From Solirubrum sp044628455 (GTDB taxonomy: Bacteria; Bacteroidota; Bacteroidia; Cytophagales; Hymenobacteraceae): a stretch of DNA of 64,000 nucleotides. Below are positions 25,857-33,531 of this stretch, one piece after another. Numbering within the stretch: the stretch's first letter is position 1; each line of letters starts with the position of its first letter. The DNA is taken from positions 2,294,001 to 2,358,000 of the forward strand of contig NZ_JBIYZW010000001.1 in the NCBI RefSeq assembly GCF_044628455.1, written 5' to 3'. Below the pieces are notes generated by a model. It was not told where the DNA came from. It saw only the letters and a list, made by a program, of their open reading frames with translations, and ran no database searches. The position numbers and the translations under genes were made by a program.

Positions 25857-27143
25857 ATGAAACAAAGCTTACGCAATCTTTTTGTCCTAGCCTTACTCAG
25901 CAGCGCCGGCTTCCAGGCGCAGGCCCAAAGCGTGGGCATCGGCACTACCACTCCCCACGAAACGGCGGTTCTCGACCTGCATTCCTCGAGCCGCGGCTTT
26001 CTGCCACCCCGCATGTCACAGGCCCAACGCGGCCTGATTCCGGTGAGCAGTCAGAGTGCGGGTCTGCTGGTGTATCAGACGGACGGCCTCGCCGGCTACT
26101 ACCTCTACAATGGCGCCGCCTGGACGCAGCTAGGTGCACAAGGTCCCGCTGGTTCGGCTGGCCCTTCCGGCCCGCCCGGTCCGCAGGGCTCAGCAGGGCC
26201 ACAGGGGCCCTCGGGTAGCCTGGACAGCTTCGGCGACGGCTCGGGTGGTGCTTTGTCCCTTGCCTTTGGCAATACCCTGGACCTTACCACCACGGCCGGT
26301 TTCAATAGCCTGGCGGGCAGGCATCATTTGCAGTTCACTACCCTCAGCATTGCCGGCAACCTCATCGTCCCGAGCGGCACCACCATCCGCGCTACGGGCA
26401 ACGTCACGATTACGGGCACCATTACGGTGGCTCCAGGGGCCCGAGACAACGGCAATGGGCCACCGCACCCGGGCATTTCCTTGGCCGCCCCCGGCACCCT
26501 CGCGGGGGGCGTTGGCATCGCTCCACTCGCCGCGGCTAGCCTCACGCGGGCCGTGCCGGCGGCCGGCGGCTCGGGCGACCGGCTGTCCACGGTCACCTCG
26601 GGGGGCGAGGGCGGCGGCTCGATAGTGATTGTGTCGCAGGGCAATGTGAATATCATGGCGGGCGCTGGCATCAGCGCCAACGGTAACAGCGGCACCAATC
26701 CCACGGGCAGTACCGACATAGCCGGGGGCGGGGGCGGGGCGGGCGGCCTCATCGTGGTGGCGGCCAAGGGTACGCTCACGGTGGCGGGTGCGCTGCGGGC
26801 CAATGGCGGCCAAGGTGCCAACGGCCTCAACGGCAACGGCGGCACTGCTGGCGCCGGGGCAGGCGGTGGGGGCGGGGGCGGAATCATTCACCTCATCGCA
26901 TCCTCCACGCCAGCCATAACCGGAACTGTCCAGGCACTTGGCGGCGCGGCCGGAACCGACGCACTGGTGTCGAACGGCGCCTCCACTTCCAATCAAAGCG
27001 GCCTCGGCGGCGGGGCCTCTGGCGGCAACGGTGGCGCCGGCGGTGGCGGGCCTTTTGGCTCGGCCCCAGCCAGCGCCGCTGCCGGCGCGAGCGGTTACAC
27101 CATCACCACGGTGGTGCCAGCCCCAGAAAACCTGGTCTTCTAG
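25857..27143 (+). CDS. Secreted collagen-like, glycine-rich repeat protein
   Basis: The protein has 428 residues. A signal peptide ends near residue 24 (QAQAQ). Residues 25-92 match the Bacteroidota surface-fibre N-terminal module (VGIGTTTPHETAVLDLHSS, then RGFLPPRM, LLVYQTDG, YYLYNGAAW). Residues 93-120 (26133-26216) are nine uninterrupted collagen-type Gly-X-Y triplets. Residues 150-420 are a Gly/Ala/Thr-rich beta-helix-like region with poly-Gly blocks (AGGGGGAGG, AGGGGGGG). No T9SS sorting domain is seen, so the export route beyond the periplasm is unclear. Phage tail-fibre genes share such modules, but there is no phage gene nearby. Function is unknown; a surface fibre is inference. Confidence 0.8.
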   Translation: MKQSLRNLFVLALLSSAGFQAQAQSVGIGTTTPHETAVLDLHSSSRGFLPPRMSQAQRGLIPVSSQSAGLLVYQTDGLAGYYLYNGAAWTQLGAQGPAGSAGPSGPPGPQGSAGPQGPSGSLDSFGDGSGGALSLAFGNTLDLTTTAGFNSLAGRHHLQFTTLSIAGNLIVPSGTTIRATGNVTITGTITVAPGARDNGNGPPHPGISLAAPGTLAGGVGIAPLAAASLTRAVPAAGGSGDRLSTVTSGGEGGGSIVIVSQGNVNIMAGAGISANGNSGTNPTGSTDIAGGGGGAGGLIVVAAKGTLTVAGALRANGGQGANGLNGNGGTAGAGAGGGGGGGIIHLIASSTPAITGTVQALGGAAGTDALVSNGASTSNQSGLGGGASGGNGGAGGGGPFGSAPASAAAGASGYTITTVVPAPENLVF

Positions 27144-27160
27144 CTCTGGCTTTCACCCTT

Positions 27161-27199
27161 GCCGCGACCCGGCCGGCAGGTCGCCGGGTCGCGGCTTTT
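27161..27199. terminator. Terminator between the collagen-like gene and the methyltransferase gene
   Basis: GCCGCGACCCGGC (27161-27173) and GCCGGGTCGCGGC (27183-27195) form a perfect 13-base-pair stem followed by TTTTA. It lies between convergent genes. Confidence 0.85.
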
Positions 27200-27232
27200 A
27201 ATTCAGCCCTGAACCCGGCCCGCGAAGCCGGG

Positions 27233-28045
27233 CTAGGCGCCGGCTATTTCGCGCTGGCGCACGGCCTCAAAAGCCAGTACTGCGGTGGCCGTGCTCACGT
27301 TAAGCGAGTCGATGGCGCCGCGCATGGGAATGATGATGGTTTCGTCGCAGGCCGAGCGCAGCTCGGGGGTGAGGCCGTCGGCTTCGGTGCCCATCACCAG
27401 CGCCGTGGCGCCGCGGAAGTCGCACTCGGTGTAGGGCCGGGCCGCGGGCGTGAGGGCGGCGGCGTAGGTGCGAATGCCCCGCTCGCGGCACCAGGCCAGC
27501 AGCTCGGGCCGCGAGGTAGCCAGCACCGGCACCGTAAACACGCAGCCGATGCTGGCGCGAATGGCGTTGGGGTTGTAGAGGTCGGTACGCGGGTCGCACA
27601 CAATCACGGCGTCGGCCTGGGCCGCGTCGGCGGTGCGCAGCACGGCCCCCAGGTTGCCGGGCTTTTCCACGGCTTCGAGCACCAGCAGCAGCGGGTTGGC
27701 CGGCAGCACCAGCTCACTCAGCCGCCGCTGGGGCGGGCGGGCCAGGGCCAGCACCCCGTCGGAACCCTCGCGGTAGGCCACGCGCTCGAACACAGTCTTC
27801 GACACCTCCAGCCACTCCACGTCGGCGGCCAGTACCTGGCGCAGCTGGCGCTGCTCGGCGGCGGGCAGCAGCTCGGGGCAGACAAACACGGTGGGCACTT
27901 CCACGCCGGCACTGCGGGCCACCATCAGCTCGCGCAACCCCTCCACGATGGTGAGGCCCTGCTGGCGGCGCTCGGCGGCTTTCTGCTGCAGGCGGAGCAG
28001 GTTTTTGATGCGGGGATTCTGGGGGCTGCTGATGGCGTCGGGCAT
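27233..28045 (-). CDS. TrmH/SpoU family RNA 2'-O-methyltransferase
   Basis: The protein has 270 residues. The N-terminal RNA-binding domain (about 1-95) starts SSPQNPRIKNLLRLQQKAAERR, with IVEGLREL. The SPOUT domain has the three signature motifs: NLGAVLRTADAA (motif 1), LVMGTEADGLTPEL (motif 2) and IPMRGAIDSLNVSTATAVLAFE (motif 3, the knotted SAM site). It methylates a ribose 2'-hydroxyl in rRNA or tRNA; the target base is not predictable here. The ATG at 28045 (MPDAISSPQNP) is chosen; the frame from 28186 would run across the promoter region of the divergent kinase gene. Confidence 0.92.
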   Translation of the reverse strand: MPDAISSPQNPRIKNLLRLQQKAAERRQQGLTIVEGLRELMVARSAGVEVPTVFVCPELLPAAEQRQLRQVLAADVEWLEVSKTVFERVAYREGSDGVLALARPPQRRLSELVLPANPLLLVLEAVEKPGNLGAVLRTADAAQADAVIVCDPRTDLYNPNAIRASIGCVFTVPVLATSRPELLAWCRERGIRTYAAALTPAARPYTECDFRGATALVMGTEADGLTPELRSACDETIIIPMRGAIDSLNVSTATAVLAFEAVRQREIAGA

Positions 28046-28163
28046 GGTAGTGGCGGGCAAGGCGGGCGCGAAGATACGCCCGCGCCCCGCGCCCGGCCGC
28101 GCGGGCCTGCGTATCTTGCCCGTCTGTTGCCCGCCCGTTGGGGGCCGCGGCGCCGTTTTCTTT

Positions 28164-29690
28164 ATGCGTCTGCAAACCAAAACCAAACTCTACGTCGGCT
28201 TCGGCATTGCGGCCGGCGTGCTGCTGCTCACGGCCATTGCCGCCTTCGTCAGCATCCGACAACTGTCGAACCGCACGCGCTGGGTCGAGCACTCCTACGA
28301 GGTGATGCAGGAGCTCAAGGACATGGAGCTGCGCCTGAAAGACGCCCGCACCGGCCTGCGCGGCTACCTCATCACGGCCGACACGGTGTATCTCAATAGC
28401 TACCACGAAGCCGTGGCGCAGGTGCGCCCCCACTTCCACGAAGTAGACCGCCTCTCGCGCGACAACCCCATGCAGCAGCGTCGCCTCGACACGCTCGACG
28501 CGGCCATCAACTCGGAGCTGCGCCTGCTCGGGTCGCTTTCGCGGCCTAACGCCGGCCTGAGCGCCTCCGCCATTCAGACGGCCCTCGACACCGACCGCCG
28601 CACCATGCGCTCCATCGAGCGGATTCTGGCCCGCACCTGGGCCCGCGAGCTGGAGCTGCTGGCCGAGCGCAACGCCGCCAAGGACGTGTACGAAAGCCTT
28701 ACCCCGGCCATCATTCTGCTTTCGGCGGTGCTGGCGGTGGTCATTACCCTGTGGCTGTTTGGCAAGGCCGGCGCCGAAATCAGCGCCAACGAAAAGCTGC
28801 GCGCCGAGCTGGAGCTGACCAACGAAGCCGTGGCCCAGCGCATCGGCATCATCGAGCACCTGGCCGAGCAGATCGTGCGCGGCGACTACAAGGTGAAGAT
28901 TCGCGACAAGGAGAAAGACAACCTGGGCAACCTGGCCAACTCCCTGAACCGCATGACCCAGACCCTGGACGACACCTTCGGCGCCCTGGAAAAGCGCAAC
29001 CGCGAGCTGGACCAGTTTGCCTACGTGGCCTCGCACGATTTGAAGGCGCCCATGCGCGGGGTGAGCACCGTGGTCCGGTGGATTGAGGACGAGCTGGGCC
29101 ACGAACTCTCGCCCAAGATGCGCGAGTATCTGGGGCTGATGAAGGGCCGCCTCGCCCGCCTCGAAGACCTCATCAACGGCCTGCTGGCCTACGCCCGCGT
29201 GGGTCGCAGCCAGCACAAGATTGAAGAAGTCAGCGTGGCCCAGCTGGTGCACGAGGTGGTAGACCTGGTGGTGCCGCCCCAGTTTACGGTGCACACCGCC
29301 GACCACCTGCCCACCCTGCTCACCGACCGCCTGAGCTTGCAGCAGGTGTTTACCAACCTGCTCAGCAACGCCGTGAAATACCACCACCGCGGCGGCGGCC
29401 ACATCCACATCGGCTGCCAGGAGCTGAAGAAGGAGTACGAGTTCCGGGTGCAGGACGATGGCCCCGGCATTGCGCCCGAGTACCACGACAAAATCTTCCT
29501 GATGTTTCAAACCCTGCGCGACCGGCACACGGCCGAAAGCACCGGCATCGGCCTGAGCATCGTGCGCAAAATCATCGACGAGCAGCGCGGCAGCATCCGG
29601 GTGGAATCGGCAGTGGGCCAGGGGGCGGCGTTTGTGTTTACCTGGCCCAAGCAGCCAGCTACGGCCCCCGCCTCGGTAACGGTAGGATAA
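28164..29690 (+). CDS. CHASE3-domain sensor histidine kinase
   Basis: The protein has 508 residues. There is one transmembrane helix near 10-28, then a periplasmic CHASE3 four-helix domain (about 35-180) with the typical LRLKDARTGLRGYLITAD. A second transmembrane helix (about 182-205), a HAMP-like linker (about 210-265) and a coiled coil ALEKRNRELDQFAYVASHDL follow. His291 in ASHDLKAPMRG is the phospho-acceptor. The HATPase_c domain has the N box TNLLSNAVKYH, then DDGPGI, F box IFLMFQTL and GIGLSIVRKI. The next gene is a single-domain response regulator with its own promoter. This kinase and Rcp1-like regulator layout is common in Bacteroidota. A TAtcTTGc sequence at about 28108 is a plausible -7 box. 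Confidence 0.92.
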   Translation: MRLQTKTKLYVGFGIAAGVLLLTAIAAFVSIRQLSNRTRWVEHSYEVMQELKDMELRLKDARTGLRGYLITADTVYLNSYHEAVAQVRPHFHEVDRLSRDNPMQQRRLDTLDAAINSELRLLGSLSRPNAGLSASAIQTALDTDRRTMRSIERILARTWARELELLAERNAAKDVYESLTPAIILLSAVLAVVITLWLFGKAGAEISANEKLRAELELTNEAVAQRIGIIEHLAEQIVRGDYKVKIRDKEKDNLGNLANSLNRMTQTLDDTFGALEKRNRELDQFAYVASHDLKAPMRGVSTVVRWIEDELGHELSPKMREYLGLMKGRLARLEDLINGLLAYARVGRSQHKIEEVSVAQLVHEVVDLVVPPQFTVHTADHLPTLLTDRLSLQQVFTNLLSNAVKYHHRGGGHIHIGCQELKKEYEFRVQDDGPGIAPEYHDKIFLMFQTLRDRHTAESTGIGLSIVRKIIDEQRGSIRVESAVGQGAAFVFTWPKQPATAPASVTVG

Positions 29691-29724
29691 TGCCGAAAGG
29701 CGCGGTTTCGGGAGCGGTTCTTCG

Positions 29725-29732
29725 TACTTTTG
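29725..29732 (+). promoter_or_regulatory. -7 element of the CheY-like regulator
   Basis: TActTTTG, 36 bases before the ATG at 29769, with TTTC at 29705-29708 as a weak -33 box. Confidence 0.7.
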
Positions 29733-29768
29733 TCGGCCCCATTTTCCCGATTATCTAAGTTGCGAGCT

Positions 29769-30179
29769 ATGCGTTCTGTTTTGCTGCTGGAAGACGACTT
29801 CTTCGACACGATGACCGTGCAGAAGTCCTTCGAGAAATTTAGCGTCCCCCACAAGCTCCACACGGCCTTCAACGGCCTCGAAGCCCTCGATTTGCTGCTG
29901 GGCACCAACGGCGTGGAGCCCATCCGGCCCCTGCCCGAAGTGATTCTGCTCGACCTGAACATGCCCAAGATGAACGGCCACGAGTTCCTGACCGAGCTGC
30001 GAAACCACGAGGAACTGCGCCATATTCCGGTGTTCGTGACGACTACCTCCGAAATGGATGTGGACCGCCTCAGCATGCAGGAAATGGGCGTACAGGGCTA
30101 CATCGTGAAGCCCCTGGACTTCGAGAATACCCGCGACCTGATCGACAGCATGAGCTTGCTGGAGACGCTGCTCAAGTAA
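29769..30179 (+). CDS. Single-domain response regulator (CheY/Rcp1-like)
   Basis: The protein has 136 residues and is a receiver domain only. Acidic Glu8/Asp9/Asp10, phospho-acceptor Asp62 in ILLDLNMPKMNG, Thr in VFVTTTS and Lys in YIVKPLDF are all present. It has no output domain, so it should pass phosphate or act by protein contact. It lies 78 bases after the CHASE3 kinase and is probably its partner, though the separate -7 element shows it can be made alone. A strong terminator follows. Confidence 0.93.
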   Translation: MRSVLLLEDDFFDTMTVQKSFEKFSVPHKLHTAFNGLEALDLLLGTNGVEPIRPLPEVILLDLNMPKMNGHEFLTELRNHEELRHIPVFVTTTSEMDVDRLSMQEMGVQGYIVKPLDFENTRDLIDSMSLLETLLK

Positions 30180-30202
30180 GTCTCCCGCCCACGGGAGCGT
30201 AT

Positions 30203-30237
30203 GCCGGCCGGAAGCTCGTCTTCCGGCCGGCTTTTTT
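30203..30237 (+). terminator. Terminator of the response regulator gene
   Basis: GCCGGCCGGAAG (30203-30214), 5-base loop, CTTCCGGCCGGC (30220-30231), then TTTTTT. The stem is perfect. Confidence 0.93.
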
Positions 30238-30451
30238 GTGCCCATCATTCGCCCGGCCCCGCTATATAGCAGCTGCCCGAAGCCAAATCAGCCCGCCCGG
30301 AACAAGCGGCCCGCCCGGCATCGTTACCCGGGCGGAAGGCCGCTGGCCGGTTTTTTGTGCGTACTTGCCCGCCGCGGCGCGGGGGCGTGCAACTCCGGCG
30401 GCCCGGCGCGTTTCTTCGCCTTATCCAGTCCACTGCTCATTCCATTCGTTC

Positions 30452-31282
30452 ATGAACGTTCGTTCCCTGCTTTTGGCCTCGGCCCTGCTGAGTGCGCCGC
30501 TCTCGGCGGTGCGGGCGCAGGATGCGCCCCGCCAACTGAATACGCCTCCCGTGGCCCCGGCCCCCGACTCGACGGTGGCACCCGCTGCCCAGGTGCTGCC
30601 CGTGGCCCCGCCCGCCCGCTTTCGTCTGGGTTTGAAGTCGGGCCAGGTGTACGCCGCCGACGACGTGGAAGTGCGCCAGCCCGTGTTCGGCCGCTCCTAC
30701 CTGCTGGTCAACGGCCAGCAGCGCTTCGACCTCGACCAGGTAAAGTTCTTCGAGGATGAAACCGGCCACTACGTGCGCACCATGCTGCCCGGCTCACGCC
30801 GCGAAGCCACCCTGCGCCGCGACAAGACCGGCCGCATCAGCACCTACTCCATCACCACCCAGCAGTACCAGCCCGGCGGCTTTGGCGGCCCCTACGGCTA
30901 CGGGCGCTACGGCGGCTTCGGCGGGCCCTGGGGCGGCTACCCCTACGGCGGCTACCGCACCGTGCGCACCGAGTACTTCAGCAAGGACGGCGGCCCCATC
31001 GAGGAGATGAGCTTCCGCAACCTGAGCGTGGCGCTTTCCGACAACCCCGGCAGCGCCGAAACCCTGCGCGACGTGGCCCGCCTGCGCCGCATCAGCACCG
31101 CCGGCTACGTGGCCGGGGGTGGACTGATGGCGGCCGGCCTGCTGAGCACCTTCAGCGGGGCCAACCAGCGCATCTCGCCGCTGATGTTCCTCTCGGTGCC
31201 GGTGCTGCTGGTGCCCTCCATCCTGAGCGGCTCGCAGCACCGCAAGCTGCGCCAGGCCGTAACGCTCTACAACCGCCAGTAA
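30452..31282 (+). CDS. Exported protein with Gly/Tyr-rich segment and C-terminal membrane helices, unknown
   Basis: The protein has 276 residues. A signal peptide (1-23, SAVRAQ) is followed by a Pro/Val-rich linker (24-55) and a soluble domain (56-135; LGLKSGQVYAADDVEVR, SYLLVNGQQRFDLDQVKFF). A low-complexity Gly/Tyr-rich segment spans 141-168 (PYGYGRYGGFGG). Near the end are two hydrophobic stretches (about 215-233 and 241-257). I recognise no family. A start further upstream at 30236 is rejected because it reads through the terminator region and lacks a signal peptide. It is followed by a hairpin. Confidence 0.72.
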   Translation: MNVRSLLLASALLSAPLSAVRAQDAPRQLNTPPVAPAPDSTVAPAAQVLPVAPPARFRLGLKSGQVYAADDVEVRQPVFGRSYLLVNGQQRFDLDQVKFFEDETGHYVRTMLPGSRREATLRRDKTGRISTYSITTQQYQPGGFGGPYGYGRYGGFGGPWGGYPYGGYRTVRTEYFSKDGGPIEEMSFRNLSVALSDNPGSAETLRDVARLRRISTAGYVAGGGLMAAGLLSTFSGANQRISPLMFLSVPVLLVPSILSGSQHRKLRQAVTLYNRQ

Positions 31283-31308
31283 GCCCGAACCCGGGGCAAA
31301 CCGGCTTG

Positions 31309-31345
31309 CCGCCCCGCCTGGCCTCCCGGCCGGGCGGGGCGGTTG
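31309..31345 (+). terminator. GC-rich hairpin between the exported protein gene and the endonuclease gene
   Basis: CCGCCCCGCCTGGCC (31309-31323) pairs with GGCCGGGCGGGGCGG (31328-31342) with one wobble and a 4-base loop. There is no long T-run. Confidence 0.55.
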
Positions 31346-31392
31346 CGCTTGGGGCACAACCCAAGCTGCGCGGCCTGCGTTGGCAACGCACT

Positions 31393-32130
31393 ATGGCTAC
31401 TTCCGCCGCCGATTCGCGCCCTTCTTCTACTCCTGCGTTGCCCGAGCTGCGGGAGCTGGCTTTGCTGGCCCACGAGCGGCTGGGCAAGCTATACGGCGCG
31501 CCGTTCCGCTTTTTCAGCGTCAAGGACCCGCTCAGTGAGCTGATCAGCGCCGTACTCTCGCACCGCACCCGCAACGCCGATTCGCACCGGGCCTATCAGC
31601 AGCTCACGGCCCGCTTTCCCCGCTGGGAGCAGGTGCGCGACGCGCCCGTGGCCGAGGTCGAAGCCGCCATCAGCCCCTGCACCTGGCCCGAGCAGAAAGC
31701 CCCGCGCCTGCAGGCCATTCTGCGTGAGCTGACCACGCGCCTGGACGGCCAGCTCGACCTCCAGTTTCTGGGCGAGCAGCCGGTGCCCGAGGCGCGCGCC
31801 TGGCTGGAAAGTCTGCCCGGCGTGGGGCCCAAAACCAGCGCCGCCACGCTGCTCTTCAGCACCCTGCGCCGCCCGGCCATGCCCGTCGACAGCCACCACC
31901 ACCGCGTGGCCCAGCGCCTGGGCCTGATTGGCCCCAAAGTGGGTACCGAGGCCGCCCACGCCCTGCTCGAAGCCCTGCTGCCGCCCGACTGGGATGCCCA
32001 GCAGGTGTACGACCACCACGAGGCGCTGATGTTCCACGGCCAGAAGTGCTGCTACTTTCACTCCCCCGCCTGCGGCCGCTGCGTGATGCTCGACGTGTGC
32101 CCCTACGGCCAGCGGGTGCTGAAGCGGTGA
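31393..32130 (+). CDS. Endonuclease III-like DNA glycosylase
   Basis: The protein has 245 residues. The helix-hairpin-helix and GPD loop are LPGVGPKTSAATLL with Lys147 (catalytic Lys of endonuclease III) and VDSHHHRVAQRLGL with Asp166. The C-terminus has the Fe-S cluster pattern C-x6-C-x2-C-x5-C (KCCYFHSPACGRCVMLDVC). It should be a base-excision-repair glycosylase/AP lyase acting on oxidised pyrimidines; divergence from classical Nth makes the exact substrate uncertain. The ATG at 31393 gives the shorter Nth-like N-terminus. The stop codon lies within the first heptamer of an intergenic repeat array. Confidence 0.88.
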   Translation: MATSAADSRPSSTPALPELRELALLAHERLGKLYGAPFRFFSVKDPLSELISAVLSHRTRNADSHRAYQQLTARFPRWEQVRDAPVAEVEAAISPCTWPEQKAPRLQAILRELTTRLDGQLDLQFLGEQPVPEARAWLESLPGVGPKTSAATLLFSTLRRPAMPVDSHHHRVAQRLGLIGPKVGTEAAHALLEALLPPDWDAQQVYDHHEALMFHGQKCCYFHSPACGRCVMLDVCPYGQRVLKR

Positions 32131-32260
32131 GATGGTGAGTTTTCGTTTGCACAGCTGATAGTCTTCCCGCCAGGACTGCGCCCAACATCCCACCTGCCTT
32201 TCCAGTAACTTACTTCGCCTCAGGCACCAACTCACCTCCTCATCATTTCACCCCCTCACC
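32126..32260. repeat. Facing heptamer arrays between the endonuclease gene and the 66-residue gene
   Basis: Left arm: GGTGAGA, TGGTGAG (32126-32139), including the endonuclease stop codon. Right arm (read on the minus strand from 32260): GGTGAGG, GGGTGAA, ATGATGA, GGAGGTG, AGTTGGT. The right arm abuts the ATG of the next gene at 32261. Confidence 0.65.
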
Positions 32261-32461
32261 ATGAAACCTACTTACGGCGTACCGGCCCTGCTGTCGGCCA
32301 TCATTCCCGGCCTGGGCCAGCTCATCAAGGGCCAGATTCTGAAGGCGGTGTTTATCTGGGTGGTCAGCGGCGTGGTGGGCTTCCTGCTGTGGTGGACGGT
32401 CATTGCCCCGCTGGCCGTGTGGCTCTGGAACATCTACGACGCCTACAACTCGCCCGCGTAG
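32261..32461 (+). CDS. Small TM2-like membrane protein
   Basis: The protein has 66 residues. It begins MKPTYGVPALLSAIIPGLGQLIKGQ, with the conserved PGxGQ motif of short TM2-type proteins, then two hydrophobic helices (about 8-25 and 29-55), ending WNIYDAYNSPA. This small family is widespread in Bacteroidota and is often found as orphan genes; its function is unknown. Heptamer repeats flank the gene on both sides. Confidence 0.8.
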   Translation: MKPTYGVPALLSAIIPGLGQLIKGQILKAVFIWVVSGVVGFLLWWTVIAPLAVWLWNIYDAYNSPA

Positions 32462-32462
32462 C

Positions 32463-32557
32463 GGTGAAAGGGTGAAATAGCGTATGCCCGCCGCCGCGGG
32501 TGGCGCTTTTTGGGCACTTTTGCGCGCCGCCTGAACTTCACCTCCTCACCCCTTCCG
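32463..32557. repeat. Facing heptamer arrays between the 66-residue gene and the DUF167 gene
   Basis: Left arm: GGTGAAA, GGGTGAA (32463-32476). Right arm: TTCACCT, CCTCACC, CCTTCCG (32537-32557), the reverse-complement family. The right arm ends 3 bases before the ATG at 32560. Confidence 0.6.
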
Positions 32558-32559
32558 CA

Positions 32560-32838
32560 ATGGCCGTTCTGCACCTGCGCGCCAAGCCCAACGCCCGCCG
32601 CAACGAGCTGCAGCTGGCCGCCGATGGCGCAGTGGTGGTGCGCCTGCACGCCCCGGCCCAGGACGGCAAGGCCAACGACTGCCTGCTGCGCTTCCTGGCC
32701 GAGGTGCTGGCCGTACCCCGCTCCAGCCTCACGCTGCTCTCCGGCCACACCGCCCCCTTCAAGAAAGTAGCCGTGCCCTCCCTCTCCGACGACGAGCTGC
32801 GCGCCGCCCTCACCACCCACGTCGCGCACCTCGGATAA
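32560..32838 (+). CDS. DUF167/YggU family protein
   Basis: The protein has 92 residues. VLHLRAKPNARRNEL, VVVRLHAPAQDGKANDCLLRFLAEVL and SLTLLSGHTAPFKKVAV are the three conserved blocks of the YggU family. It is a small alpha/beta protein of unknown biochemical role, widespread in bacteria. A CActTTTG sequence near 32513 may be its -7 box. The start at 32560 is the family start. Confidence 0.9.
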   Translation: MAVLHLRAKPNARRNELQLAADGAVVVRLHAPAQDGKANDCLLRFLAEVLAVPRSSLTLLSGHTAPFKKVAVPSLSDDELRAALTTHVAHLG

Positions 32839-33009
32839 GAGTCAGCCAGTGCTGAACACCCGCGGCGCATTTTCGCGACTGTTGCGGCCGCCTTGACCAC
32901 TCGGGCGCCGCCGCAACGCCTCCGGAGCAGCGGGCCTCAGATACTTTGCATTATTCGGCTATATTCCTGGCGCTGGCTGCTATTTTTGCTTAGCGCCTAT
33001 TCGCTTCCT

Positions 33010-33531
33010 ATGCCTAGCTCCGTACCGGCTCTGTCCCCTGCCCTGCTGGGCCTTGCGCTGCTGACGCTGGCCTGCCAGCGGCCGGCGGCCTACCGGTACC
33101 TGGCGCCGCCCGCCACCACTAGTCCGGCCGCGGCCCCCGCCACCCAGCCCCGCCTGGTATTCATGGCTTTCCGCGCGGCGGCCGCGCCGGGAGCGGCGGT
33201 TCGCTTCGAGCTGCTGGAAACCACCGTAGTGGCGGGCAGCCTGAAGGCCGACACCCCGCCCCCGGCTTCGGCCGACACCTACCTGAGCGTGGCCCAGCTC
33301 GATGCCCGCGGGCAGGTGCTGCACACCACCAGCATCGACCATCCCCTGCGCCGCGACGCCGAGTTGGGCGCGGCGGGCGGGGAGCTGCGGCGCCAGGCCG
33401 TGACGCTGCCCGAGGCCGAGTTCTTCGTGCGCCTGCCCCTGCAGGCTGGCGCTGCCACCGTGCGCCTTACCGAAACGATTGACCGCCAGCCGGGCGCCCC
33501 GGCCGACTTTCCCTTATCGTCCCGACCATGA
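33010..33531 (+). CDS. Putative lipoprotein coupled to the M64 peptidase gene
   Basis: The protein has 173 residues. Its N-terminus is a lipoprotein signal (LLGLALLTLACQRP; Cys22). A Pro/Ala-rich linker leads into a single beta-rich domain (about 55-173) with LVFMAFRAAA, AVRFELLETTVVAGSLKADT, TYLSVAQLDARGQVL. I recognise no family. Its stop overlaps the start of the peptidase gene (ATGA at 33528-33531), so the two are translated together. A role as partner, chaperone or inhibitor of the peptidase is inference from this coupling only. Confidence 0.72.
   Translation: MPSSVPALSPALLGLALLTLACQRPAAYRYLAPPATTSPAAAPATQPRLVFMAFRAAAAPGAAVRFELLETTVVAGSLKADTPPPASADTYLSVAQLDARGQVLHTTSIDHPLRRDAELGAAGGELRRQAVTLPEAEFFVRLPLQAGAATVRLTETIDRQPGAPADFPLSSRP

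Noticed and set aside
25857..27143. Prophage tail-fibre region
   Set aside because: Collagen-like module alone; no capsid, terminase, integrase or lysis gene is near and the neighbours are housekeeping genes.
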